Below, piece after piece: positions 27,806 to 36,953 of a DNA stretch of 64,000 bases. Within the stretch, counting starts at the first letter, position 1. The number at the start of each line of letters is the position of its first letter. The stretch lies in the NCBI RefSeq assembly GCF_018642165.1, contig NZ_JAHHZM010000005.1, positions 186,001 through 250,000 of the forward strand, written 5' to 3'. The DNA is from Echinicola shivajiensis (GTDB lineage: Bacteria > Bacteroidota > Bacteroidia > Cytophagales > Cyclobacteriaceae). The notes beneath the pieces were generated by a model, which was not told where the DNA came from, made no database searches, and saw only the letters and a program-made list of their open reading frames with translations. Both the position numbers and the translations under genes were made by a program.

Positions 27806-28523
27806 GTCGTATGTTAACTAATTTTGTCATACTAATGTATTAAAAAAAAGGATTGTAACCACTTCATTCTTTACATATGGTAGTTAGTTAGATTGATTTT
27901 GAAATCTTGAAATTTCAAATATTAAAGAGGACTTATTGATTATGTTTTTTTTTATCAGCTTGAATTTAATGTGTAATTATTAAGCTGATGTTGATAAGTT
28001 CTTTTGAGTGGTTTTCGGTATGAAATTTTATTAATACTTACTTTTTTTTCAAAAAAAGTAAGTATTAATCGAAAATTAAGCGATTATTTATTGCTATTAT
28101 CATTTTGTTAATACCCTAAAGTTTTATTTGGTCAAGTTTTTATTTCAAAACCCCAAATGACCATGATTAAACTTTCTACAAAGCGGATTACATATTGGAA
28201 GGGTCTTTTCCTTTGCTTTTTATATCAGTACCATATCGATTCTAATAAAGAGAATTGTCCATTTAGATTTAAGAGGTTCGTCCCTAAATTTTTTTTAGAG
28301 AATCTACAGCCCATTTATTTATTCGATAAACGAGGAATTGGAGTGATTTAAATCTCCATCAGCAATAAGACTGTATCCATTATTAAAAAATGATGGTTGA
28401 AACTGATCTCATTTGTATAGGACAAAAGGGTTCGTTTACAGTCAACCTAAAATTTCGAAATGACTGGCCAAAACGTCGGTGAAAATAAACAAAAACAATT
28501 TATCTATTCTTAACCTAATAAAT
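27806..28523. other. Divergent control region, regulator / SusC
   Basis: About 720 AT-rich bases between the divergent regulator and SusC genes. The 19-bp palindrome at 28030-28069 is the main feature. TTTG at 28104-28107 and TTTATTTG at 28123-28130 resemble promoter boxes but are too close together (15 bases). A small open frame at 28157-28351 is not convincing. Confidence 0.4.
28030..28069. promoter_or_regulatory. 19-bp perfect inverted repeat in the PUL control region
   Basis: Left arm ATTAATACTTACTTTTTTT (28030-28048), two-base centre TC, right arm 28051-28069, a perfect reverse complement. A near-zero loop suggests a dimer-binding operator as much as an RNA hairpin. The A/T tracts could also make it a bidirectional terminator. 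It sits ~225 bases from the regulator start and ~455 from SusC. Confidence 0.5.
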
Positions 28524-31500
28524 ATGAGAAACAATAGACCTATTAACAAGTATTATTCGCGAGGGCGGTTTAGTAGCAGGGCTTGCTTTATTGTTCTGTT
28601 ATTGATAGGACTTTCCTATGCTGCCATTGCGCAAAATAGTAAACAAGTCACGGGAAAAGTGACCGATGAGAACCAAGAACCCATTCCGGGAGTGTCCATT
28701 TTGCTAAAGGGAACTTCTACCGGAACTGTTACGGATATTGATGGTATTTACTCAATTTTAATAGTTGAGGATGACCCAACCTTAGAATTCAGCTTTGTTG
28801 GATTTGTCAAACAAAGTATTCCTGTAGCAGGAAGGTCCATAATTAATGTTTCCTTGGAAACAGATGTTGCAGGATTGGAGGAAGTGGTAGTTGTAGGGTA
28901 TGGAACACAGAAAAAGGAGTCGCTTACAAGTGCGGTAAGCCAGATAGATTCTGAAAAAATCGAAACTACTACAAATGCAAGTTTAGCACAAAAACTTCAA
29001 GGGAAAATCCCGGGGTTACAGATCAGGCAAAACTCAGGACAGCCTGGAGAATTTAATACATCCATTAATATTCGTGGGTTTGGTGGTGCACCACTTTATG
29101 TTATTGATGGAATACCTAGAGATGGATCTAGTGAATTTCAGCGGTTAAATTCAGAAGATATAGAATCAATATCAGTCCTAAAAGATGCATCAGCTGCAAT
29201 TTATGGTGTACGGGCGGCCAATGGTGTTATTATAGTAACTACAAAAAAGGGAAATGAGGGAAAGGCTAAATTTAATTATAATGGTACTGTAGGAGTTCAA
29301 AGCCCAACTGATGTTCCCCGAATGTCGAGTGCGAGCGAGTGGGCACAAATGAGAAATGATGCTGCATTACTAGGGACTGGAACCCCTTTTTATTCTGAGG
29401 AGATTCTACAAAATTACATTAATGGTGTGTCAGGATATGAAAGTACTGATTGGTACAATGAAACGATGAAAAAAAATGCCTTTCAGTACCAACATAACCT
29501 GTCTGCAAGTGGAGGGAGTGATAAAACTCGGTATTTCATAAGCGGAGGTTATTTTAATCAGGGTGGACTGCTGAAGACAAATGACATTAAATATGAAAGA
29601 TATACCCTTAGATCCAACGTAACAGCCAAATTGACAGATAATCTTGAAGCAAAGGTTTTCGTGGCAGGCAGGGTAGATGCGCAAAGCCAGCCTGGGGAAA
29701 ACTTTTTTAATATTTTCAAGGGAACTCGAACTACTCTGCCGATTGAAAGTCCTTATGCAAATAACAATTCAGCATATCCAGGAATAGTTAGTTCAGGACA
29801 GAATCCCGTAGCTTTATCAGATAGGGACCTTACAGGATACAATGAAACTACAGATAAGAACATCCAATCTTTGGTAGGGTTGGAATATAAAGCTCCCTTT
29901 GTTGAAGGCTTGACTTTACAGGGTAATATAGCTTATGATTTTATTCAAAATAATAATAAAAACTTATTTAAAAGCTATCGATTGTTTGAGTTTGATGCTG
30001 GTGAAGGACAATACTTGTCTCAAACACAGCGCTCGGGAAATGCAAATATCTCCAATAGGGCATCTGATTTCAATAGGCTGACACTTCAGGGACAGATATC
30101 ATATGAGCGCATAATTGGAGACCATCATTTGAGCGGAACAATGGTCTATGAGCAGCAGCAGACTTGGTCTAGATGGATGTCAGCGCTCAGGTATTATGAT
30201 TTCTATACTAATGATCAAATCAATTTTGCCGGACTTAATAACCAACAAGCCCAAGGATTAGAGGATAAAACAGGTAGGATTTCTTATGTAGGTAAATTCA
30301 ACTATGATTATAAGGGTAAGTATTTGGTAGAGTTTGCCTTTAGGGAGGATGGTTCTTATCGATATCATCCTAATAGCCGCTGGGGATTCTTTCCTGTGGG
30401 ATCCTTGGGCTGGCGTTTGGCAGATGAGCCTTTCATGCAACAAATAAGGTGGATTTCTGACCTGAAACTCCGTGCCTCATATGGGATGGTAGGTGAGGAT
30501 GCTGGAGCCCCTTTCCAATATGTAGCAGGCTTTTCTACATCTGGAGGACGTGGATATGAGTTTGAAAACAATTCGTATACCGTTGGGGCGGTTTCACCAG
30601 GAATTGTAAATGAAAATCTGACCTGGTTTACTTCCAAACTATTGGATATAGGAGTCAACCTTGGCCTTTGGAATGGAAGATTTAATTTGGAATTTGACGT
30701 TTACCAAAGAAACCGAGAAGGATTACTTGCTGTTAGAAACCAATCATTGCCCAATACCTTTGGAGGTTCATTACCTGAAGAAAATCTTAATAGTGACCAA
30801 GTTAGAGGGTTGGATATGATGCTTTCATATCGAAACCAGACTGGGGGATTTAATTATGGGATCTCAGGTAATTTCAACTATGCAAGGACCAAAAACATTT
30901 ATGTGGAGCGAGGCCCCTTCCTTAATAGTATGGATAGATGGCGTGGAGGAAATTTGGACAGATATAATGATGTGGTCTGGGGCTATGATTATCTTGGTCA
31001 ATTTCAGAATGAAGAACAAATCATCTATGCTCCCATACAAAATGGAGATTTGGGTAATTCAAGGGAACTCCCTGGAGACTTTCGATATAAAGATGCCAAT
31101 AATGATGGTGTGATTAATGGCGATGACATGTTGCCAATATTCTGGAATGGTACACCCAAAATGTTTTTTGGTTTGACGTTGGATGGGAAATACAAGAATT
31201 TTGATTTCAGCTTACTTTTTCAGGGAGCTGCCAAATACTCTGTCAGATTTCAAGAAGTATATGCAGAAATACTGGCCTTCAAAGGAAGTAATACCCCCGC
31301 CTACTTTTTTGACCGATGGCATAAAGAAGATCCCTATAATTCAGATAGTGAATGGGTACCAGGAAAATGGCCTTCATCCAGACTGGTAGAAAACGTGGGA
31401 ATGCTCTATGCTGAAAGTGAAAAATGGAGAAGAGATGCATCTTATGTCCGATTCAAGAGTGCAGAAGTTGGGTATACCCTTTCTGGGAATCTCCTGACCA

Positions 31501-31670
31501 AAATCGGATTTGACCGACTTCGAGTTTATGGTAATGCACATAATATTTTTACCATTACCGATCCTTTCGTTAAGCCATTTGATCCAGAAAAACTGGAAGG
31601 GCTCTTCAATACTGGTTTTACCTATCCATTGCAAAGAAGTTTCAACTTCGGTCTAAATGCTAGCTTCTAA
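28524..31670 (+). CDS. SusC/RagA-family TonB-dependent transporter
   Basis: The ATG at 28524 is preferred over a GTG at 28479; the chain is 1048 residues. A signal peptide ends AAIAQ. A CarboxypepD_reg-like domain follows (KVTDENQEPIPGVSILLKGTSTGT), then the SusC signature EEVVVVGYGTQKKESLTSAVSQI, a plug with LQIRQNSGQPGE and VLKDASAAIYGVRAANGVIIVTTKKG, and a long barrel ending in Phe. It imports oligosaccharides across the outer membrane with the SusD lipoprotein encoded 12 bases downstream. First gene of the PUL operon. Confidence 0.95.
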   Translation: MRNNRPINKYYSRGRFSSRACFIVLLLIGLSYAAIAQNSKQVTGKVTDENQEPIPGVSILLKGTSTGTVTDIDGIYSILIVEDDPTLEFSFVGFVKQSIPVAGRSIINVSLETDVAGLEEVVVVGYGTQKKESLTSAVSQIDSEKIETTTNASLAQKLQGKIPGLQIRQNSGQPGEFNTSINIRGFGGAPLYVIDGIPRDGSSEFQRLNSEDIESISVLKDASAAIYGVRAANGVIIVTTKKGNEGKAKFNYNGTVGVQSPTDVPRMSSASEWAQMRNDAALLGTGTPFYSEEILQNYINGVSGYESTDWYNETMKKNAFQYQHNLSASGGSDKTRYFISGGYFNQGGLLKTNDIKYERYTLRSNVTAKLTDNLEAKVFVAGRVDAQSQPGENFFNIFKGTRTTLPIESPYANNNSAYPGIVSSGQNPVALSDRDLTGYNETTDKNIQSLVGLEYKAPFVEGLTLQGNIAYDFIQNNNKNLFKSYRLFEFDAGEGQYLSQTQRSGNANISNRASDFNRLTLQGQISYERIIGDHHLSGTMVYEQQQTWSRWMSALRYYDFYTNDQINFAGLNNQQAQGLEDKTGRISYVGKFNYDYKGKYLVEFAFREDGSYRYHPNSRWGFFPVGSLGWRLADEPFMQQIRWISDLKLRASYGMVGEDAGAPFQYVAGFSTSGGRGYEFENNSYTVGAVSPGIVNENLTWFTSKLLDIGVNLGLWNGRFNLEFDVYQRNREGLLAVRNQSLPNTFGGSLPEENLNSDQVRGLDMMLSYRNQTGGFNYGISGNFNYARTKNIYVERGPFLNSMDRWRGGNLDRYNDVVWGYDYLGQFQNEEQIIYAPIQNGDLGNSRELPGDFRYKDANNDGVINGDDMLPIFWNGTPKMFFGLTLDGKYKNFDFSLLFQGAAKYSVRFQEVYAEILAFKGSNTPAYFFDRWHKEDPYNSDSEWVPGKWPSSRLVENVGMLYAESEKWRRDASYVRFKSAEVGYTLSGNLLTKIGFDRLRVYGNAHNIFTITDPFVKPFDPEKLEGLFNTGFTYPLQRSFNFGLNASF

Positions 31671-31682
31671 ATCAAGGAAAAT

Positions 31683-33578
31683 ATGAAAAAGTTAATTTAT
31701 ATATCAACAATTTTGTTTTATCTGGTAGGGTTTACCAACTGTAATAATGTATTGGACCTGGAACCCCTGGACAGAATTCAAGGAGAAGACCTCTTTAGTG
31801 ATCCTGAGGGTGTGAGGCTATATATGGCCAATTTGTATGCCCAGCTACCAACCGAAGATTTTACTTTCTTCAGAAATGGATTCAATATTAATAGCGGAGA
31901 TCCCAATAATGGAGGTTTTGTTGCTGCAATGCTTACTGATGAAGCAGTTCATTCTGAGTTCGGGGATTTTATGCGAAATGAGGACTTTGGCTGGTGGGAA
32001 CCTGCCTATTCATTAGTTAGGGATGTAAACCTGCTTTTTGACTATATCCCTTCACTTGATGTGACAGAGGAAGATAGGGCTATGCTATTGGGTGAGGCAT
32101 CTTTTATTCGAGGCTATGCCTACTTTGGTCTGGCCAAAAGGTATGGAGGTGTCTCTATTATAGCAGAGAGTCAGTCTTATGATGGAAATATTGAAACCTT
32201 AAAAGTTCCAAGGTCTACTGAAAAGGATACATGGGATTTTATTATGAGTGAATTGGCTACTGCAGCTGATAATCTACCTGAAGGGTGGCCCGGTGGAGAA
32301 AGAAGAGCTACCAAATGGGCAGCATTGGCTTTGCAGTCCAGGGCGGCACTTCATGCTGCATCGATTGCAAAATTTGGGGATAAGGCACCATTTTCTGGGG
32401 ATGCTGCCGAGCAACAGTTAATTGGGATTCAATCAAATCAGGCAAACACCTATTATCAAATCGTGATTGATGCCGCAGAAGAAATTATCCTCAACAGTCC
32501 ACACGGATTATTTAGGCCAGATCCTTCTAGCCCGGAAGAAGCAGCAGAAAATATCCGTTTGATGTTCCAAGACCCGAATATTTCACCAGACGAAGCCATC
32601 TTTATCAAAGGATATGCTTTACCAGGGGCAGATAGAGGACATAACTATGATATTTGGTTCCAACCAGCACAGCTTGCAAATGGATGGCCTCATCCGGGAA
32701 GGATGAACCCTACATTGGATCTAATAGATATTTATGAGACCTACGATAACCCGGGAAAGATCCAGCCGCTGGTTACTCGGGCGGATGGTATAGTGGATGA
32801 TTATAATGGGTACAGTCCATCAATAAGTTATCTTCACTTTTCTGATCCTAATGAGCTGGTCGCAAATAGAGATGCTCGCTTTCATGCTTCTGTTGTGGCT
32901 CCTCTCAGCGAATGGAAGGATAAGGAAATTATTATTCAAGCAGGATATGTTAAGCCCGATGGTAGTGCTGTGATCAGGACCAAAGATCAAATTGAGGTAA
33001 ATGGCCAGATGTATTATACTTATGGTGCCCCCAGTACCACTCAATATTCTGGGTTTGATGGGTTTGGTGGAAATAATACAAGAACAGGTTTTTCTTTCAA
33101 AAAATTTCTAAACCAAAATGTTCCAGTAACTCCAGGATGGAACCAAAGCACTACTGATTTTATGGACATGAGATACGCCGAAGTATTGCTGAATTACGCT
33201 GAAGCAGTTTTGGAAAGTGGGCTCGGAAATATGGAATTGGCAGCAAAGGGATTAAACGATATCCGTAAGAGGGCAGGGCATACGGTGGAGGTTCCCCTTA
33301 CAATTGAGAATTTAATTAGGGAAAGAAGGGTTGAGCTTGCTTTTGAAAATAAACGCTATTGGGATTTAATCCGAAGAAGGGAATATGAAGAAACTTTCAA
33401 TAACCGTAGGATTCATTCACTATTGCCCCTTCTAGATCTCCGAATGGATAACCCTCAATACATTTTTGTCAGGACCTATACTCCAAATTTGGAACAAAGG
33501 AATTTTGATCCAAAGTTTTACTACCGGCCTATTCCAGGAATTAGTGGAAATGGACTGGTTCAAAACCCTCAATACTAA
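31683..33578 (+). CDS. SusD/RagB-family surface glycan-binding lipoprotein
   Basis: A 631-residue lipoprotein: signal and lipobox FTNC, then DLEPLDRIQGEDLFSDPEGVRLYMANLY, the SusD N-terminus. The TPR-like core includes GEASFIRGYAYFGLAKRYGGV. The C-terminal block reads MDMRYAEVLLNYAEAVLE...LNDIRKRAG...LIRERRVELAFENKRYWDLIRRR, which is diagnostic. It caps the SusC barrel and binds the glycan at the cell surface. Spacing to SusC is 12 bases and to the next gene 30. Confidence 0.95.
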   Translation: MKKLIYISTILFYLVGFTNCNNVLDLEPLDRIQGEDLFSDPEGVRLYMANLYAQLPTEDFTFFRNGFNINSGDPNNGGFVAAMLTDEAVHSEFGDFMRNEDFGWWEPAYSLVRDVNLLFDYIPSLDVTEEDRAMLLGEASFIRGYAYFGLAKRYGGVSIIAESQSYDGNIETLKVPRSTEKDTWDFIMSELATAADNLPEGWPGGERRATKWAALALQSRAALHAASIAKFGDKAPFSGDAAEQQLIGIQSNQANTYYQIVIDAAEEIILNSPHGLFRPDPSSPEEAAENIRLMFQDPNISPDEAIFIKGYALPGADRGHNYDIWFQPAQLANGWPHPGRMNPTLDLIDIYETYDNPGKIQPLVTRADGIVDDYNGYSPSISYLHFSDPNELVANRDARFHASVVAPLSEWKDKEIIIQAGYVKPDGSAVIRTKDQIEVNGQMYYTYGAPSTTQYSGFDGFGGNNTRTGFSFKKFLNQNVPVTPGWNQSTTDFMDMRYAEVLLNYAEAVLESGLGNMELAAKGLNDIRKRAGHTVEVPLTIENLIRERRVELAFENKRYWDLIRRREYEETFNNRRIHSLLPLLDLRMDNPQYIFVRTYTPNLEQRNFDPKFYYRPIPGISGNGLVQNPQY

Positions 33579-33608
33579 AATTTGTTTAGCGAAAAAGAAG
33601 ATTAAATT

Positions 33609-34295
33609 ATGAAAAAGAGATCATTATATATGCTTTTCCTGATCATATGGGGTTGTTATTCCTGTGAACTGGACAATTATGAAGGGCCTACAGCTGGCAT
33701 TTCAGGTAGGTTTATCGATGCGGAAACTGGAGAGTTGGTCGAGCAGGATATTGTTAGGGGTACCGTGATACAATTGACCGAACATGGTTATGATCCTGTT
33801 GCCCATCAATATCTTGTGGTAAAAAATGATGGCTCATATGAAAATTCAATGCTTTTCGAAAATACCTATACTGTACAACCAGTTCGGGGGAATTTTGTTC
33901 CTGTTGAACCAATGGATATTTATATATCAGCAGGTACGGTACAGGACTTTGAGGTGTTGCCTTACCTAAGAATAAAAAACTTGGACATACGGGTTACTGA
34001 TAGAAAAATAATAGCCACCTTCAATGTGGAACAGAATGTAATCAACAATGTAAGTAAGGTGGGACTTTACCTGCATACTGAGCCAACAGTAGGAGAACCC
34101 ATACATTCCCTTTCTGCCGAATTGACTCTCGGACGAGCAGTAGAAGAAAGTGAATCCATTACCCTCGAAATAGATTTGGAAGCAAATAGTAGCCTAGTTG
34201 ACCCAGATGATCGTCATTTTGTTCGGGTTGGAGGGTTGGTTGATGCCGCGGAAGCCAAGTTTAATTACGCCAGTGCACAGGAGGTGGAACTATGA
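33609..34295 (+). CDS. DUF3823 surface lipoprotein of the PUL
   Basis: A 228-residue lipoprotein (signal MKKRSLYMLFLIIWGCYSC). Two beta-sandwich domains follow: the first starts EGPTAGISGRFIDAETGELVEQDIVRGTVIQLTEHGY, typical of DUF3823, and the second (residues ~120-228) is its C-terminal Ig-like part. DUF3823 proteins occupy the slot after SusD in many PULs and are thought to be accessory surface glycan-binding proteins. The stop overlaps the next start as ATGA. Confidence 0.85.
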   Translation: MKKRSLYMLFLIIWGCYSCELDNYEGPTAGISGRFIDAETGELVEQDIVRGTVIQLTEHGYDPVAHQYLVVKNDGSYENSMLFENTYTVQPVRGNFVPVEPMDIYISAGTVQDFEVLPYLRIKNLDIRVTDRKIIATFNVEQNVINNVSKVGLYLHTEPTVGEPIHSLSAELTLGRAVEESESITLEIDLEANSSLVDPDDRHFVRVGGLVDAAEAKFNYASAQEVEL

Positions 34296-35620
34296 GATTT
34301 TGTTCGGTTATAACGACTATTGTACTTCTTATGCTTCATTCTCTTGTCTTGGGATGCTCAGCAGAAGAATCTCCTGAGCCAGGCTCTCCGGCCCCAGCCC
34401 CCCCTAAGGAAAAGGAATATGATGAAACGGGTTTGCTATACACTTCGGTGGATGGTTTGGTGATGGCTGGATATCAAGGTTGGTTTGGAGCAGAAGGTGA
34501 TGCCTCGGAACGAGGATGGTACCATTATCAAAATCAATGTGGTTTTATGCCAGGTTGTTCCACCATAGATATGTGGCCAGATATGACGGATTATCCCGAT
34601 AAATACGAAAGTCCATTTATTTATGCAGATGGATCACCGGCCTTTTTGTTCAGTTCTTTTGACGAAAGTACCATAGACCTACATTTTAAGTGGATGAAAG
34701 AATATGGTATTGATGGGGTCTACATGCAAAGGTTTGTGGCCGAAGTACGGCCTTCCAATGAAAAAGGCAAAAGACATTTTGACACAGTTCTAGGGCATGC
34801 GTTAAAGGCAGCGAAAAAATACGACCGTGCCATATGTATTATGTATGATCTAAGTGGGGCAACAGCCAAGGAAGTCAGAGAATTTGTTGAGGAGGATTTC
34901 ACGGAATTGCAAAGCAAGTTTGACTTGTTTGATAATAAAACGAACCCAACTTATTTGAGACATAATGGAAAGCCCTTGGTAGCTGTATGGGGAGTCGGAT
35001 TCAATGATAACCGCCCATATGGTATCGATGATGCCAAGATTATGCTGGAATCCCTTAAGGGTTATGAAAATAAGTATTCTGTAATGCTAGGTGTTCCTTA
35101 TCGTTGGCGGACGTTGGGAGATGACACCGTAAATGATTCCAAGCTGCATGACCTGATTAAGGACTGTGATGTGATCATGCCATGGGCAGTGGGAAGATAT
35201 AGCTCAGAGAATTACACTTCCGTTGCAGGAGAAACGCTTGTTGGAGATATTCAATGGTGTAAGTCCAACAATGTGGATTACATACCATTGGCATTTCCCG
35301 GATTCAGTTGGGGGAATATGTATGCTGGAAATCCCTATAATGCTATCCCACGGCATAAGGGCGATTTCCTCTGGAAGCAGGTCGCTGGGGCAAAAATGTC
35401 AGGAGCATCTTCGCTTTATCTTGCTATGTTTGATGAAATCGATGAAGGTACAGCAATTTTCAAGGTTAGCCATGAAGGAGATACTCCTTCCAATGGTGAT
35501 GGTAGATTCATTGGAATAGATCCGGAATTGCAGACAGACCATTATTTATGGTTGGCTGGTGAAGCAGCAAAATGGTTCCACGGTTCGGCTGGATACGGGC
35601 CCAACCAACCATCGAGATAA
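34292..35620 (+). CDS. GH71/99-like glycoside hydrolase, lipoprotein
   Basis: A 442-residue protein with lipobox LVLGC, a Pro-rich linker and a TIM-barrel domain. Landmarks are GLVMAGYQGWFGAEGD, TIDMWPDMTDYPDKY, DLHFKWMKEYGIDGVYMQRF, NGKPLVAVWGVGF and MFDEIDEGTAIFK. The last carries an E-x-x-E pair at the place where GH99 has its catalytic glutamates (WNEWHEGT). Family GH71/99 members cleave alpha-glucans or alpha-mannosides; the exact bond is unknown. An unusually strong Shine-Dalgarno-like AGGAGGTGG lies at 34279-34287, inside the previous gene and 4 bases before the ATG. Confidence 0.8.
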   Translation: MRFCSVITTIVLLMLHSLVLGCSAEESPEPGSPAPAPPKEKEYDETGLLYTSVDGLVMAGYQGWFGAEGDASERGWYHYQNQCGFMPGCSTIDMWPDMTDYPDKYESPFIYADGSPAFLFSSFDESTIDLHFKWMKEYGIDGVYMQRFVAEVRPSNEKGKRHFDTVLGHALKAAKKYDRAICIMYDLSGATAKEVREFVEEDFTELQSKFDLFDNKTNPTYLRHNGKPLVAVWGVGFNDNRPYGIDDAKIMLESLKGYENKYSVMLGVPYRWRTLGDDTVNDSKLHDLIKDCDVIMPWAVGRYSSENYTSVAGETLVGDIQWCKSNNVDYIPLAFPGFSWGNMYAGNPYNAIPRHKGDFLWKQVAGAKMSGASSLYLAMFDEIDEGTAIFKVSHEGDTPSNGDGRFIGIDPELQTDHYLWLAGEAAKWFHGSAGYGPNQPSR

Positions 35621-35691
35621 ACTTATTTATATAATCGAGAGTATACCTGTCGTCAATTATGTCGGCAGGTGCTCCCCTAGCTTTGAATGAA

Positions 35692-36951
35692 ATGAACAAT
35701 AAGAACATTATATCCAAAGGACTTGTTTTAGTTATCCTCTTTGTCCTGACCTTGGGAAAAACTGGATTTGCGGATAACTGGCAGCGGAGTATTCAAGAAT
35801 TTAATGTGATTCCAGAAAACAGTCCGGAAGAGAATACAAAAAACTTACAATTGGCAATAAATTGGGCAGAGAAATCTGGCGCAGCTTTGTATATAGAACC
35901 AGCCGAAAAGCCCTATCCGATACTAGATGGAATAGTTCTGAAGCGAAATGTGTCTTTGATCGGTGTTCATGGGCCAACACCCCGAGGCACAAGCCATCCT
36001 TCAAAAAAATCACCCGTAGGGAGCGTTTTTAAAATCACTGGACGGAATAATCCGTTCATTACTGTTGAATCTGCCACTCAAATACGAGGGGTGCAATTTT
36101 GGTATGCTGAACAAGAATTGGAAGATCCTTCCAAGGTTATTGAATATCCTCCAACCATCCAAGTCAGTAAAACCTCCAAAACGGAAGGGGTAACCTTGAC
36201 CAATCTAACTTTTTATGGGGAATTTATTGCTATGGATTTTAATTCCAGCGGTGAAAACCCTTGTGAATTGATCTTGATAGAGCATTGCTATGGATATCCC
36301 TTAAGCGGAGAGTTTATTAGAATTGACTATTGTTATGATATCCCACGTTTTTTGCATTGTCATGTTAATCCGTCCATCATGCGTCAAATCGGGAATCAAT
36401 ACTCTAAAAAAGTTATAGACTCTGTGGTCGATAGAGGGACATTTGCCTATGCGGTAAATCATACGGACAATGCACAATTGATGGACGTATTTACCTTTGC
36501 TACCTATGGAGGGATTTTACTTGGCGAGGAGAGTTATGGCCAGCTAACTAATTTTAATTTGGATTGTGTGGCTGTTGGTATCCATAAAAAAGGAGCCAAT
36601 ACAAAAAATAGGAACTGGATGATCGCTCAAGGTTCCATTATAGCCAATGCCGGTTCAACAATAGAGGACACCCATCCTTTTATCATAGAAGGCCGAGGCC
36701 ATGCAGCTATTACCAATGTAGAGGCTTTTTCTGGAGATAATGGTGCACTTACCAACCTGGGGAAGTCAGAAGATTACATGTTGATTAGAGGTAGAGAAAA
36801 ACTGACGGTATCCTTGATAGGTTGCCGAATGAGAAATTATAGATCTGACCAGCCCATCACCATGGAGAATCCTAAAGCATTTTTGCAAGCAGTGGCCTGT
36901 GTAGATAAGGAAGAAAACCTTTTCAATAAAACCATAGAAAACGGAAAATAG
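35692..36951 (+). CDS. Secreted beta-helix (pectate-lyase-like) protein
   Basis: I start at the ATG at 35692, where a clean signal peptide begins (IISKGLVLVILFVLTLGKTGFA). An upstream ATG at 35659 adds 11 residues. The 420-residue chain begins NLQLAINWAEKSGAALYIEPAEKPYPI, the entry of a pectate-lyase-3 type right-handed beta-helix. Repeated strands follow, such as VSLIGVHG, VTLTNLTFYG and GIHKKGANT. It could be a lyase, a hydrolase or a binding protein; I see no decisive catalytic set. It lies between the two GH71/99 genes in the operon. Confidence 0.7.
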   Translation: MNNKNIISKGLVLVILFVLTLGKTGFADNWQRSIQEFNVIPENSPEENTKNLQLAINWAEKSGAALYIEPAEKPYPILDGIVLKRNVSLIGVHGPTPRGTSHPSKKSPVGSVFKITGRNNPFITVESATQIRGVQFWYAEQELEDPSKVIEYPPTIQVSKTSKTEGVTLTNLTFYGEFIAMDFNSSGENPCELILIEHCYGYPLSGEFIRIDYCYDIPRFLHCHVNPSIMRQIGNQYSKKVIDSVVDRGTFAYAVNHTDNAQLMDVFTFATYGGILLGEESYGQLTNFNLDCVAVGIHKKGANTKNRNWMIAQGSIIANAGSTIEDTHPFIIEGRGHAAITNVEAFSGDNGALTNLGKSEDYMLIRGREKLTVSLIGCRMRNYRSDQPITMENPKAFLQAVACVDKEENLFNKTIENGK

Positions 36952-36953
36952 AT

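Noticed and set aside
28157-28351. 64-codon frame between the regulator and SusC
   Set aside because: Hydrophobic/basic AT-rich sequence in a control region, no homology-like features.
23241-28524. Possibility of a CRISPR array or defence island around the QueC-like gene
   Set aside because: No regularly spaced repeats, no cas genes, and the only repeats are three dispersed 23-base copies, one of them 28 kb away.
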